Positions 38,763-48,235 of a stretch of DNA of 64,000 nucleotides are shown in pieces. The first letter of the stretch is position 1. Each line of letters begins with the position of its first letter. Both the position numbers and the translations under genes were made by a program. The DNA is from Cytobacillus dafuensis (lineage in GTDB: Bacteria; Bacillota; Bacilli; Bacillales; Cytobacillaceae): NCBI RefSeq assembly GCF_007995155.1, contig NZ_CP042593.1, forward strand, positions 2,150,001 through 2,214,000. The letters run 5' to 3'. The notes under the pieces were generated by a model that was given only the letters and a program-made list of their open reading frames with translations, was not told the origin of the DNA and searched no databases.

Positions 38763-38825
38763 CGTTTAAAAACTTGTCATTGGTGTACAGTGTATGTAGG
38801 GAGTTTCTTTATTGAAATAAACTAT

Positions 38826-38858
38826 AAAATTAAAGGGGGAGAGCTATAATTTCTCTCC
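38826..38858 (-). terminator. Terminator of the 89-residue protein gene
   Basis: The minus-strand stem GGAGAG/CTCTCC is followed by CCCTTTAATTTT. Confidence 0.6.
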
Positions 38859-38875
38859 ACTTTTTCATGACAATA

Positions 38876-39145
38876 CTATTCAGTAAACGAAATGGGGGAT
38901 CCAGTTGAAGTATGCTGATTAATCCAGTCAAGAGAGACTCTCGAAACATCTTTCCAGTCAGGTATTTGTGATTTATGCTGTTCCACCCAACTCATACAAT
39001 ATTGGGAGTCTATACTATGTTCTTGGCACTGTTCTAAGAATGATTGGATGTTTGACTCCGTGCAGTTTTGCCATGTTACACATGTGTTATGAAAAATTTT
39101 TTCCATTTTCTGTTGTAAAGAAAGCTCATTTGCACTAGACATCAT
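38876..39145 (-). CDS. Hypothetical 89-residue protein
   Basis: An acidic, Gln/Ser-rich soluble protein with four Cys residues (NTCVTWQNC, EQC, QYC) and several Trp. No signal peptide and no recognised domain. AAAGGAGGAATCG precedes two adjacent ATG codons. It lies between two minus-strand spore-coat-like remnants and has its own terminator. A role in the spore is possible from context only. Confidence 0.6.
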   Translation of the reverse strand: MMSSANELSLQQKMEKIFHNTCVTWQNCTESNIQSFLEQCQEHSIDSQYCMSWVEQHKSQIPDWKDVSRVSLDWINQHTSTGSPISFTE

Positions 39146-39368
39146 CGATTCCTCCTTTTGTTATTCCGCAAATGGCGATTTTAGCACTGCCAACATTCAT
39201 TTTGTCCAAATGTTAATTATTTATGACTTTAGTAATTAAAAATGAACATTCCGAAGAAATAGGTAAGGCGTTTTTGAGGAATGTAATGACGAAAATTCGG
39301 ATATGATATGACTTTGAAAAATTATGATAAATAAATGATTGATCAAATGTTTATTAGTTGGACTTTGG

Positions 39369-39412
39369 ATTTTACAGAAAAAAAGAGTCCCATCTATTAG
39401 GATGGCAACCCT
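39369..39412 (-). terminator. Terminator of the Cys-rich coat-like gene
   Basis: On the minus strand an imperfect stem AAAGGGTTGCCATC/GATGGGACTCTTT is followed by TTTTT. Confidence 0.6.
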
Positions 39413-39420
39413 TTCTAAGG

Positions 39421-39710
39421 TCATTCTGCTTCTATTTGGATTGCTGTAATTTTTCTGCAATCTACAATCAGTGTTGAACCTGGTTCAGTTTCAAGATCTA
39501 TGAAGAAAGCACAACAAGTTTTATTGTTTAAGTAAATAAACTGAACGTCCTCTAAAACTTGACCGCCATCTAAAAAAACATCTACGTCAGTTTGAGCTTG
39601 TAAATTTCTTAGAGTATCACATATGCAACCATACAGCGGCTATTATGGTCATTTCGGTCATTTTGACAATCCTTACATTGACCTTGACTGGATCTTTTAC
39701 TACTCATCAT
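39421..39710 (-). pseudogene. Frameshifted Cys-rich spore-coat-like gene
   Basis: The frame begins MMSSKRSSQGQCKDCQND, with GGAAGGGGG upstream, and ends after 33 codons. One base added in a TT run joins it to a frame of about 70 residues starting CICDTLRNLQAQ and containing NNKTCCAFFIDLETEPGS and LIVDCRKITAI. The joined product (about 96 residues, many Cys) resembles CotY/CotZ-like crust or exosporium proteins in style; the exact family is not certain. The C-terminal frame is intact and followed by a terminator, so the break is recent or a sequencing indel. Confidence 0.55.
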
Positions 39711-39833
39711 AAAAAATCCCCCTTCCTCTTAAGGGTAGCTGAACATTTAAAGCATATGATTAGATGAGATTTAGGGATTGGAATATAGGTTAAAATCTAT
39801 TTATTAAAGCGTTAAAAAGGAGTGGATCTGTAT

Positions 39834-40286
39834 ATGGCAACAAATAAAAAACAATCTGAAGAAATAGGCAAGAATCCTCTAAAATTGTCAGGTCATCAAA
39901 AAGTGGTTGAATTTATGGGCAATCTCAATCATCCTCTAAAAAAGGAGATAGAGGTAGTTCGAAAAATCATCTTAAGTGCTAATATCCAATTAACTGAACA
40001 TATAAAATGGAATGCCCCGAGTTTCTGTATTAATAATGAAGATAGGATTACTTTAAATCTGCAAGGAAAAGGATATTTCAGACTTATTTTTCATTGTGGT
40101 GCTAAGGTAAAAGATAGCAAAAAGGAGGGGCATTTATTTGATGACACTACCGGTTTATTGGATTGGGTAACTTGTGATAGAGCTATTGTAAAAATTACTG
40201 AAATGAGTGATTTGATAGCTAAGAAAGATAGGCTTGTAGAAGTAATAACTAAGTGGATAGACGTGACGGGTAATATAGAAAAATAA
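39834..40286 (+). CDS. DUF1801-domain protein
   Basis: A 150-residue protein with the DUF1801 (YdhG-like) pattern: LNHPLKKEIEVVRKIILSA, then EHIKWNAPSFCIN and LIFHCGAKVKDS. Small cytosolic proteins of this family have no firm function. The ATG at 39834 has AGGAGTGG upstream at a rather long distance; an alternative GTG overlaps the ribosome site. It is the only plus-strand gene between mutL and miaA. Confidence 0.75.
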   Translation: MATNKKQSEEIGKNPLKLSGHQKVVEFMGNLNHPLKKEIEVVRKIILSANIQLTEHIKWNAPSFCINNEDRITLNLQGKGYFRLIFHCGAKVKDSKKEGHLFDDTTGLLDWVTCDRAIVKITEMSDLIAKKDRLVEVITKWIDVTGNIEK

Positions 40287-40391
40287 TAAAGCTAGAAAAA
40301 ATTATCTAGTTCTGGGCTAATTTCGATTTGATTCTAGATATAATTCTAATTAAGTTACTATAATATTTTTATGTAAACTAAAAAAACAATT

Positions 40392-40421
40392 AAAAAGAGT
40401 CCAAAAATATTTTTTGGACTC
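40392..40421 (-). terminator. Terminator of mreBH
   Basis: The perfect 11-bp stem GAGTCCAAAAA/TTTTTGGACTC is followed on the minus strand by TTTTT. Confidence 0.88.
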
Positions 40422-40440
40422 CAAAAAGTTCAAATATGCA

Positions 40441-41448
40441 TTATTTGACAGCGCTCTGTAATTTTCCGATAAACTTTAATGCTTTTCCTGTTCCAATCGC
40501 CACAGATTCAAGTGGATTTGGAGCTAGATGGACGGGAACAGAGATTTCTTTTGAAATCCAATCCTGCAATCCGTTAATTAGGGCACCACCGCCTGATATT
40601 ATTACTCCTCTATCTACAATATCGCCGCTTAATTCTGCAGGGCTGTCTTCTAATGTAGCCCGTATAGCTTCTAGAATATGGAGTAATGACTCTTTTATGG
40701 CATCTCGAATCATATAAGAAGTCAAAGTTATCGTTTTAGGAAGTCCTGTGACAAGATCCCTTCCGCGAATTTCCATTGTCATTTCATCATGATCAATAAG
40801 TGCGTAGCCAATTTCAATTTTCACTTGTTCAGCTGTTCTTTCACCAATTAGAACATTAAACTCCTTTCGAACATACTGAATAATATCATCATCCAATCTG
40901 TCTCCACCTACACGGATAGAATGACAGGCAACGACACCGCCATATGAAATAATGGCTACCTCTGTAGACCCTCCGCCAATGTCAACAACTACATTGGCAA
41001 CGGGTTCGTCTACTGGCAAGCCTGCTCCAATAGCTGCTGCAACTGGTTCTTCAATTAAATGAACTTGTTTAGCACCAGCATGACGGACAGCATCATGTAT
41101 GGCTCTTCTTTCTACACTTGTTGATCCAGAAGGGGTGCATATCACCACGTTAGGTTTTCTGATTGAGAAGCCAGCTGTTTTCGTTGCCTTAGCTATTACG
41201 TAGCGAAGCATTTCAGTTGTTGTATCAAAATCAGCAATGACGCCATCCTTTAAAGGCCTAATCGCAATAATCGTTCCAGGTGTTTTACCAATCATTTCTT
41301 TTGCTTCTTTTCCTACAGCTAGAACCTTTTTCGTATTCGTGTCAATTGCTACAACGGAAGGTTCATTAAAAGTAATTCCTTTATTTTTACAATATACGAG
41401 GATATTAGCTGTTCCAAGGTCAATTCCTAATTCAGAGTTCGAAATCAT
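40441..41448 (-). CDS. mreBH: Actin-like cell-shape protein MreBH
   Basis: A 335-residue actin homologue, the same length as B. subtilis MreBH and closer to it than to MreB or Mbl ([54 protein letters not shown]). MreBH directs sidewall synthesis and the autolysin LytE. Nucleotide-binding motifs are intact. Upstream, ACCCCC at 41525-41520 and TTAGAA 17 bp further recall a sigma-I promoter only loosely. In B. subtilis mreBH is elsewhere, so its location here is unusual. Confidence 0.92.
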   Translation of the reverse strand: MISNSELGIDLGTANILVYCKNKGITFNEPSVVAIDTNTKKVLAVGKEAKEMIGKTPGTIIAIRPLKDGVIADFDTTTEMLRYVIAKATKTAGFSIRKPNVVICTPSGSTSVERRAIHDAVRHAGAKQVHLIEEPVAAAIGAGLPVDEPVANVVVDIGGGSTEVAIISYGGVVACHSIRVGGDRLDDDIIQYVRKEFNVLIGERTAEQVKIEIGYALIDHDEMTMEIRGRDLVTGLPKTITLTSYMIRDAIKESLLHILEAIRATLEDSPAELSGDIVDRGVIISGGGALINGLQDWISKEISVPVHLAPNPLESVAIGTGKALKFIGKLQSAVK

Positions 41449-41806
41449 ATTTTTCCCACCTAATCTATTTCTCTTAATCTGCTACTCTAAATAATCTTCT
41501 AATAAAGTACCATGAATGAGGGGGTATTCTTTTGTTTGTTATAGAATCGTTAATAAATTGTAATGTAAGATGAAATAATGCCCAAGTATTCCAGTGTCAA
41601 AAATAACGCCTAACTTCTAGCATTAGTGCTCTTACAGTCCGCTATCCTTATAAAAAATCATACAAAGTATAGGAATTGGAATTTCTGTCAATAATGGTTA
41701 AATGTTGGATAAAGGAACGAAATCTACACATAATGAAAATCGCTGAAAGTAATCTAAGTTTGTGATACGATAGGGATAATTAATTGGAAGTTGAATAAAA
41801 GGCAGT

Positions 41807-42784
41807 GTGAATGTATTGGGAGAAAAAGGGAAAGAGAAGCTGGTCGTGCTAATTGGTCCAACTGCCGTTGGTAAAACCAAATTAAGTATCGAATTAGCAA
41901 AGAGACTTAATGGAGAAATTATAAGTGGAGACTCGATGCAAATTTATAGGGGAATGGATATTGGTACTGCAAAAATTAAAGAGAGTGAAATGGAAGGAAT
42001 TACTCATCATTTAATTGATATAAAAGATCCAGACGAGCCATTTTCTGCTGCTGAGTTTCAGGAATTAGTCAGAGAAAAAATTAAAGAAATAACATTCAGA
42101 GGGAAGCTTCCAATGATCGTTGGAGGAACGGGTTTGTATATCCAATCCGTTATTTACGATTATCAATTTTCTGATGCCCCATCTGATGAAGACTTTCGAG
42201 TATTACTTGAAAAAAGAGCTGAAATAGAAGGATATGAAGTGCTGCATAATGAATTGATGCAAGTTGACCCTGATAGTGCACAGAGAATTCACCCTAATAA
42301 TGTTAGAAGAGTGATTAGAGCGTTAGAAGTTTTTCATTGTACTGGAAGAACGATAAGCGATTACCAGAGTGAACAGAATCCTGAGTTAATGTACAACACT
42401 GCTTTAATTGGGTTAACAATGGATAGGGAAAAATTATATAAACGTATTAATCTGAGAGTAGATATGATGATCGATGAAGGGCTACTCCTTGAGGTCGAAG
42501 GATTTTTCAATCAAGGATTAAAGAATTGTCAATCTATACAGGCTATTGGCTATAAAGAGCTGTATGAATATTTTAATTGTCATGTAACGTTAGATGAGGC
42601 AGTTTCCCAGTTAAAACAAAATTCTAGGCGTTATGCGAAAAGGCAGCTAACTTGGTTTCGGAATAAGATGGAAGTAGACTGGTTCGATATGTCAAATGTG
42701 TCTGATTCGAATGAGTTTGAAAAAAAACTTCATGAAATTTCCACTCATATTGAAGGAAAGCTGCAAATAAAATCGAATACATAG
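41807..42784 (+). CDS. miaA: tRNA dimethylallyltransferase MiaA
   Basis: A 325-residue enzyme that adds a dimethylallyl group to A37 of tRNAs reading UNN codons, the substrate of MiaB (27.1 kb). P-loop GPTAVGKT (residues 17-24), [17 protein letters not shown] and [10 protein letters not shown] are present. The start is taken as GTG 41807 with AAAAGG 4 bp upstream; a TTG at 41816 is possible. It is followed by hfq as in many bacteria. Confidence 0.95.
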   Translation: MNVLGEKGKEKLVVLIGPTAVGKTKLSIELAKRLNGEIISGDSMQIYRGMDIGTAKIKESEMEGITHHLIDIKDPDEPFSAAEFQELVREKIKEITFRGKLPMIVGGTGLYIQSVIYDYQFSDAPSDEDFRVLLEKRAEIEGYEVLHNELMQVDPDSAQRIHPNNVRRVIRALEVFHCTGRTISDYQSEQNPELMYNTALIGLTMDREKLYKRINLRVDMMIDEGLLLEVEGFFNQGLKNCQSIQAIGYKELYEYFNCHVTLDEAVSQLKQNSRRYAKRQLTWFRNKMEVDWFDMSNVSDSNEFEKKLHEISTHIEGKLQIKSNT

Positions 42785-42812
42785 TAATAGAGATAAAAGA
42801 GGAGGATGTAAG

Positions 42813-43043
42813 ATGAAAACATCTATCAATATTCAAGACCAGTATTTAAACCAGCTTCGTAAGGATTGTACAAATGTTACTGTTTTTTTATTAAATGGAT
42901 TTCAAATTAGAGGCCAAATTAAAGGATTTGATAATTTTACAGTTCTTTTTGAATCAGAAGGCAAGCAACAGCTTGTTTTTAAACATGCCATTTCTACATT
43001 TGCACCTCAGCGCAATGTACAACTAGACATGGAAAACCAATAA
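42813..43043 (+). CDS. hfq: RNA chaperone Hfq
   Basis: A 76-residue Sm-like protein. Sm1 motif residues ([20 protein letters not shown]) and Sm2 (FKHAISTF) are visible. It forms a hexameric ring binding small RNAs. GAGGAGGATG precedes the ATG, 28 bp after miaA, and a strong terminator follows. Confidence 0.96.
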   Translation: MKTSINIQDQYLNQLRKDCTNVTVFLLNGFQIRGQIKGFDNFTVLFESEGKQQLVFKHAISTFAPQRNVQLDMENQ

Positions 43044-43060
43044 TTAAAATTTAAATTATA

Positions 43061-43096
43061 GAAGGTTCAGCTTCTTCGGAAGATGAACCTTCTTTT
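43061..43096 (+). terminator. Terminator after hfq
   Basis: The stem GAAGGTTCA-CTTC, loop TTCG, GAAG-TGAACCTTC, then TTTTATTT. Confidence 0.88.
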
Positions 43097-43239
43097 ATTT
43101 CGTTTTTTAAGTATAAAAAACCTTTAATGAAGTTAGAAGCAATTGAATACATATAGGTAAGGAAATGTGTAATAGGTTTCTTTACAACGATATAGTCTAA
43201 TTTTTTGAAGATAATAGGAAAAATTTGATATAGGCTTTT

Positions 43240-43270
43240 GTCACAAACAAAGAATCTGAGCGTATACTGT
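43240..43270 (+). promoter_or_regulatory. Candidate sigma-E promoter for spoVK
   Basis: GTCACAAA at 43240 (weak -35) and TATACTGT at 43263-43270 (one mismatch to CATACANT) are about 15 bp apart, 26 bp before the start codon. Confidence 0.3.
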
Positions 43271-43295
43271 TCCTGAGAACGAGAGGTGAAAGCTT

Positions 43296-44243
43296 TTGGA
43301 CCAGCCGATTCGAATGAAAAATAATGGCCAGATCAGCATCGTCCTAAATTCACAAAAACGAAAATCATTAGCAAAAGAACCGATTGAATCGCCACTTGTA
43401 CAAAAGGATTTTCCACCTGAGCATTCAGCTTTAAAAGAAATTGAGGAAGAATTAAATGCTCTAGTTGGAATGGAAGAAATGAAACGAATGATAAAAGAAA
43501 TATATGCGTGGATTTACGTAAATAAAAAACGGGAGAATGCCGGACTAAAGGCTGGAAAACAGGCACTTCATATGATGTTCAAAGGGAATCCAGGGACTGG
43601 AAAAACAACAGTTGCCCGACTGATTGGAAAGCTTTTCCTAAAGATGAATGTTTTATCGAAAGGCCACTTAATAGAAGCTGAACGAGCGGATCTCGTGGGG
43701 GAATATATAGGTCATACAGCGCAAAAAACTCGAGATTTAATAAAGAAAGCGATTGGCGGAATCCTTTTTATTGATGAGGCCTATTCACTAGGCAGAGGGG
43801 GAGAAAAGGATTTTGGCAAGGAGGCTATTGATACCCTTGTCAAGCATATGGAGGATAGGCAACACGAATTTATTCTCATCCTTGCAGGCTATTCAAGAGA
43901 AATGGATTATTTCCTAACCTTAAACCCTGGACTGCACTCGCGATTCCCGTTAGTAATCGACTTTCCAGATTATTCAGTTGTTCAGCTCATGGAAATTGGT
44001 GACAGAATGTTAAAAGATCGGGAATACACATTAAGTCACGAAGCAGAAAAAAAATTACGTGATCATCTACTGTGGATAAAAACGCATTTAAATCCAATTA
44101 GTTTTTCTAATGGACGATATATAAGAAATGTATTAGAAAAATCAATTAGGGCTCAGGCTATGAGACTATTAATACAAAATAGCTATGATCGGCATGAATT
44201 AGTAACAATAAGAAGCAATGATTTAGTATTTGAAAAGGATTAA
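43296..44243 (+). CDS. spoVK: Stage V sporulation protein K (CbbX-like AAA+ ATPase)
   Basis: A 315-residue AAA+ ATPase made in the mother cell and needed for spore maturation. Walker A GNPGTGKT (about 97-104), Walker B GGILFIDEAYSL and an Arg-finger region near SRFPLVIDFPDY are intact. The start is TTG with GAGAGGTGA 7 bp upstream. The position after hfq is the B. subtilis order. A shared terminator separates it from the convergent gene. Confidence 0.93.
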   Translation: MDQPIRMKNNGQISIVLNSQKRKSLAKEPIESPLVQKDFPPEHSALKEIEEELNALVGMEEMKRMIKEIYAWIYVNKKRENAGLKAGKQALHMMFKGNPGTGKTTVARLIGKLFLKMNVLSKGHLIEAERADLVGEYIGHTAQKTRDLIKKAIGGILFIDEAYSLGRGGEKDFGKEAIDTLVKHMEDRQHEFILILAGYSREMDYFLTLNPGLHSRFPLVIDFPDYSVVQLMEIGDRMLKDREYTLSHEAEKKLRDHLLWIKTHLNPISFSNGRYIRNVLEKSIRAQAMRLLIQNSYDRHELVTIRSNDLVFEKD

Positions 44244-44284
44244 TGATTAAAGGATTCCTCAACTTAGGAATCCTTTAATCATTT
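44242..44284. terminator. Bidirectional terminator between convergent genes
   Basis: AATGATTAAAGGATTCCT and its complement form a stem of about 17 bp with loop CAACTT. A-run and T-run flank both sides. Confidence 0.9.
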
Positions 44285-44288
44285 ATTA

Positions 44289-44891
44289 TTATGTTCTTAA
44301 TCTTTTTGATGGAAGTTTCCAGTCAAATGTATATGAAAGGACTCTTAATCCAGTTATAACAATAAATAATGTAAAGAGCTCCATTGGTGAAGTTGCGAAT
44401 TTAAGTCCAATTACAAGTCCACAAATGATGGCCCATACCGCATATATTTCGGAATTAAGAACAAGCGGTTTTCTTCGCGCGAGTAGATCGCGAATAATTC
44501 CACCGCCACTTCCGGTTAGGACAGCAGCAACTATTATGGCACTAATAGGATGATTCATTTCTGAAGCATATAAAGCCCCTTGGATTGCAAATGCAGAAAG
44601 ACCGATCGCATCGAAAAAATTCCCCCATTTGTCCCAATGCTTAAGCAAATTATTCGGAAATAGAAAGATGGCGGTAATCGATAATAAGGCAATTTGAAAA
44701 TACATCCCTTGTTCCCATAATGCAGATACCGGAACACCAATTAATAAATTCCGAATCGCGCCACCGCCGAATGCAGTAACAATTCCCAAAATATATACAC
44801 CCAAAATATCATATTCCTCTTCCATAGCTACAATTGCTCCACTAATAGCAAAGGCAATTGTTCCGATCATACTTAAAACTTCCCAAGTCAT
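44289..44891 (-). CDS. TRIC/UPF0126-family membrane protein (YvgT-like)
   Basis: A 200-residue protein with about seven hydrophobic segments and two repeats of the UPF0126 domain, seen in AFGGGAIRNLLIG (first) and GSGGGIIRDLLARRKP (second). These resemble trimeric intracellular cation (TRIC) channels, for which bacterial members conduct potassium; some are described as glycine transporters. It points against the flanking conserved genes, so it may be an insertion between spoVK and hflX. Confidence 0.85.
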   Translation of the reverse strand: MTWEVLSMIGTIAFAISGAIVAMEEEYDILGVYILGIVTAFGGGAIRNLLIGVPVSALWEQGMYFQIALLSITAIFLFPNNLLKHWDKWGNFFDAIGLSAFAIQGALYASEMNHPISAIIVAAVLTGSGGGIIRDLLARRKPLVLNSEIYAVWAIICGLVIGLKFATSPMELFTLFIVITGLRVLSYTFDWKLPSKRLRT

Positions 44892-45123
44892 ATTTGTATC
44901 CTCTCAATGATGCTTTTATAATAAAATATTGTATGAAGTAATCCTTCAGATTAAAAAGCCTGACTTTAGTTAATAAAGTAGTAGTTTTAATGATTTCTTC
45001 TGAAGGCAAACAAGTTGATTTTAAGCAAATGAGTTATGAATTTCAACCTTTTTTTCAATATTAGTGTTAAATAGCTGTTTTTGTTATGATATGTTAAAGT
45101 ACTTTAGGAAAGAAGGATATTGA

Positions 45124-46380
45124 TTGAAGCAAAAAACAGAATTTGAAAATGTTATCCTTGTTGGATGTCAAACCAATGAGGATGATCAACGGTTTTATTA
45201 TTCAATGGAAGAGCTTGGTTCTCTAACTGAAACGGCTAAAGGAAAAGTATTAACAACATTAACGCAGAAACGAGATCGCATCCACTCCGCTACCTATATA
45301 GGAAAAGGGAAGGTTTCCGAATTAACTGCATTACAAGAGGAACTAGATGCGGATTTAATCATTTTTAATGATGAATTATCACCTAGCCAAGTTAGAAATC
45401 TTTCAGCTGAACTAAATGCAAAAATTATTGATCGAACTCAATTAATTTTAGATATATTTGCCCAAAGAGCGCGTTCTAAAGAGGGGAAGCTACAAGTAGA
45501 ATTGGCACAATTACAATACTTGCTCCCGCGCTTAACTGGTCAAGGGATACAGTTATCCCGACTTGGAGGTGGTATTGGAACAAGGGGACCTGGTGAAACA
45601 AAGCTAGAATCTGATAGACGTCATATTCGAAATCGAATCAATGAAATCAAAAATCAACTTTCAGTTATCGTACAGCATCGTGAACGATATCGGGAGAGAA
45701 GAAAAAAGAACAAAGCCTTTCAGATTGCAATCGTTGGCTATACAAATGCTGGGAAATCTACCTTATTCAATCGCCTCACAGAAGCAGAATCGTATGAAGA
45801 AAATCAATTATTCGCAACTCTTGATCCTATGACTAGAAAAGTGATATTGCCAAGTGGATTTATTACTTTGCTTACGGATACAGTTGGTTTTATACAAGAT
45901 TTACCAACGGCATTAATTGCTGCTTTTCGCTCAACACTTGAAGAGGTGAATGAGGCAGATTTGCTGCTGCATCTAGTGGATAGTTCTAGCCCTGATTACT
46001 TCCAGCATGAGCAGACAGTGAACAAGCTGTTAGAAGAAATGGATCATGAGAAAATTCCTCAAATCACGGTGTATAATAAGCGGGACATTAAGCACCCGGA
46101 TTTTGTTCCATCGGCGAATACGAAGGTAATAGAAATTAGTGCATTCAACGAAGCTGACCGAAATAAATTAAAAGCTGAAATGGAAGAGATGGTTCTAGAT
46201 ATGATGAACTACTACCATGTTGAGGTGCCATCTAACGAAGGAAAGCTTCTTTCACAGCTGAAAAATGAAACAATTCTTCGTGAACTATCCTTTCACGAAG
46301 AGAAGCAAATATATGTTTGTAAAGGATACTATTTAGAGGATCATTATATTTCTGGACTTTTAAATAAATTTAGAATATAG
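45124..46380 (+). CDS. hflX: Ribosome-associated GTPase HflX
   Basis: A 418-residue GTPase that binds and splits stalled ribosomes. The N-terminal HflX domain ([15 protein letters not shown], then [15 protein letters not shown]) is followed by a coiled linker and the G domain: G1 GYTNAGKST (about 206-214), [10 protein letters not shown] for G3 and NKRD for G4. The start is TTG with AGAAGGATA upstream. It is B. subtilis YnbA by position. Confidence 0.94.
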   Translation: MKQKTEFENVILVGCQTNEDDQRFYYSMEELGSLTETAKGKVLTTLTQKRDRIHSATYIGKGKVSELTALQEELDADLIIFNDELSPSQVRNLSAELNAKIIDRTQLILDIFAQRARSKEGKLQVELAQLQYLLPRLTGQGIQLSRLGGGIGTRGPGETKLESDRRHIRNRINEIKNQLSVIVQHRERYRERRKKNKAFQIAIVGYTNAGKSTLFNRLTEAESYEENQLFATLDPMTRKVILPSGFITLLTDTVGFIQDLPTALIAAFRSTLEEVNEADLLLHLVDSSSPDYFQHEQTVNKLLEEMDHEKIPQITVYNKRDIKHPDFVPSANTKVIEISAFNEADRNKLKAEMEEMVLDMMNYYHVEVPSNEGKLLSQLKNETILRELSFHEEKQIYVCKGYYLEDHYISGLLNKFRI

Positions 46381-46393
46381 ATAGGAGAACAAC

Positions 46394-47665
46394 ATGTTTC
46401 AACAATTATCAAATGGGGAAAAGCTGCAGCCAATCGTTACTGAGATTGAGAAGCAAATTGAAACAGTACTAAAAAAAATCGATCAAAGGATTGATGAAAA
46501 TCAATTCCGTGTTCTGACAAGCTTTCAAAACCACAAAGTCAGTGATTCTCACTTCATCCCAACAACAGGATATGGGTACGATGATCATGGCAGAGATACA
46601 CTTGAGAAAATATATGCTGAAGTGTTTGGTGGTGAATCTGCTCTTGTACGCCCTCAAATCATTTCTGGAACACATGCTATATCTATCGCGTTATTTGGCG
46701 TACTTCGTCCCGGTGATGAATTGCTTTACATTACTGGAAAACCCTATGACACATTAGAAGAAATTGTAGGCATAAGAGGCAATGGTGTAGGGTCCTTGAA
46801 GGAATTTGGAATTACATACAATTCAGTCGACTTAAGGGATGATGGAAATGTTGATTATCAACAGATAGCAAATGCGATGAATCCACATACAAAAATGATT
46901 GGAATTCAACGCTCAAAAGGTTATGCAACAAGACCATCTTTTACGATTTTGCAAATTGAAGAAATGATAAAATTTGTAAAAGAAATCAATCCAAATGTTG
47001 TGGTCTTTGTGGATAATTGCTATGGTGAGTTTGTCGAAGATAGGGAGCCATGTCATGTGGGGGCAGATTTAATGGCTGGTTCACTAATTAAGAATCCAGG
47101 AGGAGGCCTCGCTAAAACAGGCGGATATATAGTCGGCAAGGAGAAGTGGGTTGAAGCATGTTCATATCGAATGACTTCACCTGGAATTGGTGCAGAAGCA
47201 GGTGCCACATTATATAGCCTACAGGAAATGTATCAAGGCTTTTTCCTTGCACCTCACATTGTTGGCCAAGCATTAAAAGGCGCTGTTTTTACTGCTGCAT
47301 TATTAGAACGGCTTGGAATGAACTCGTCTCCAAAATGGGATGCAAATAGAACGGATTTGATTCAATCTGTTCAATTTGATGACCGTGAGAAAATGATTGC
47401 ATTTTGTCAGGCGATCCAATATGCTGCCCCGATCAATTCACATGTAACACCTTATCCAAGTCCAATGCCAGGTTATGAAGATGATGTCATTATGGCAGCT
47501 GGTGCTTTTATCCAAGGTGCGAGTATTGAGCTATCAGCTGATGGTCCAATAAGGCCACCATATGTAGCGTATGTTCAAGGTGGACTAACGTATTCACATG
47601 TGAAAATTGCTGTTTGCATTGCATTGAATGGATTGATTGAAAAGGGATTAATTCATATTAATTAA
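46394..47665 (+). CDS. ynbB: PLP-dependent enzyme YnbB (aluminium-resistance/cystathionine lyase-like)
   Basis: A 423-residue fold-type I PLP enzyme (PF06838). The likely PLP lysine is Lys233 in SLIKNPGGGLAKTGG, with Asp in VFVDNCYGEF upstream. It is related to C-S lyases of sulfur amino-acid metabolism; the physiological substrate is unknown. ATAGGAGA precedes the ATG, 13 bp after hflX, so the two are co-transcribed. Confidence 0.88.
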   Translation: MFQQLSNGEKLQPIVTEIEKQIETVLKKIDQRIDENQFRVLTSFQNHKVSDSHFIPTTGYGYDDHGRDTLEKIYAEVFGGESALVRPQIISGTHAISIALFGVLRPGDELLYITGKPYDTLEEIVGIRGNGVGSLKEFGITYNSVDLRDDGNVDYQQIANAMNPHTKMIGIQRSKGYATRPSFTILQIEEMIKFVKEINPNVVVFVDNCYGEFVEDREPCHVGADLMAGSLIKNPGGGLAKTGGYIVGKEKWVEACSYRMTSPGIGAEAGATLYSLQEMYQGFFLAPHIVGQALKGAVFTAALLERLGMNSSPKWDANRTDLIQSVQFDDREKMIAFCQAIQYAAPINSHVTPYPSPMPGYEDDVIMAAGAFIQGASIELSADGPIRPPYVAYVQGGLTYSHVKIAVCIALNGLIEKGLIHIN

Positions 47666-47674
47666 TAAAATACT

Positions 47675-47704
47675 AAGGGCAGCTATTTTGCTGTCCTTTT
47701 CTTT
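47675..47704 (+). terminator. Terminator after ynbB
   Basis: The stem AAGGGCAGC/GCTGTCCTT is followed by TTCTTT. Confidence 0.8.
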
Positions 47705-47717
47705 ATGAAAAATTCCA

Positions 47718-47757
47718 TGTGAGGAAATCTAACATCATCTTGACAATTAACCTTACA
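47718..47757 (+). promoter_or_regulatory. Two GlnR/TnrA boxes upstream of glnR
   Basis: TGTGAGGAAATCTAACA (47718-47734) fits the GlnR/TnrA consensus TGTNAN7TNACA exactly. TGACAATTAACCTTACA (47741-47757) fits with one mismatch and overlaps the promoter. Dual boxes are the known B. subtilis arrangement. Confidence 0.85.
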
Positions 47758-47769
47758 TTGAGTTATATT
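47740..47769 (+). promoter_or_regulatory. glnR-glnA promoter
   Basis: TTGACA (47740-47745) and TTATAT/TATATT (47763-47769) with 17-18 bp spacing. The second GlnR box covers the spacer. Confidence 0.75.
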
Positions 47770-47802
47770 TATTCTTGAAAATGAGAAAAGGAGGAGAAAT
47801 GA

Positions 47803-48201
47803 GTGACTGGAAGCAATATACGCCGTTCCATGCCGCTTTTTCCAATTGGACCTGTCATGCAGTTAACCGAATTGACTGCACGCCAAATTCGGTACTATGA
47901 AGAGCACCAATTGATTTCTCCAGCAAGAACAGATGGAAATAGAAGGATGTTTTCTCTGAATGATATTGATACGCTTCTTGAAGTGAAAGATTTAATTGAC
48001 CAAGGCGTGAATATGGCTGGAATCAAACATCTCTTTGCTTTGAAAAATCAAGAAACAAATCCAATATTAAAAGCAGAGAAAACAGAACGAGAGCTTTCAA
48101 ATGATGATGTTAGAAGACTATTACGCAAGGAAATCGTGCAGGCTGGAAGATTTAATCTACCAACATCCAATCCAGGGAATATGAACCGCTTTTTTCACTA
48201 A
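47803..48201 (+). CDS. glnR: Nitrogen-control repressor GlnR
   Basis: A 132-residue MerR-type repressor. The helix-turn-helix ([20 protein letters not shown]) matches B. subtilis GlnR, as does the C-terminal tail ending MNRFFH, which senses feedback-inhibited glutamine synthetase. The start is GTG 47803, with AGGAGGAG 8 bp upstream. It represses its own operon with glnA when nitrogen is ample, consistent with the boxes upstream. Confidence 0.96.
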   Translation: MTGSNIRRSMPLFPIGPVMQLTELTARQIRYYEEHQLISPARTDGNRRMFSLNDIDTLLEVKDLIDQGVNMAGIKHLFALKNQETNPILKAEKTERELSNDDVRRLLRKEIVQAGRFNLPTSNPGNMNRFFH

Positions 48202-48235
48202 TGGTATTCTTTAACAACTAAGGAGGAACTAATCT

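Noticed and set aside
39421..39710. Programmed ribosomal frameshift in the Cys-rich gene
   Set aside because: No slippery heptamer or downstream pseudoknot was seen; a simple one-base loss in a T run explains it.
41497..41525. Sigma-I promoter for mreBH
   Set aside because: ACCCCC fits, but TTAGAA is not the expected CGAA-type -10.
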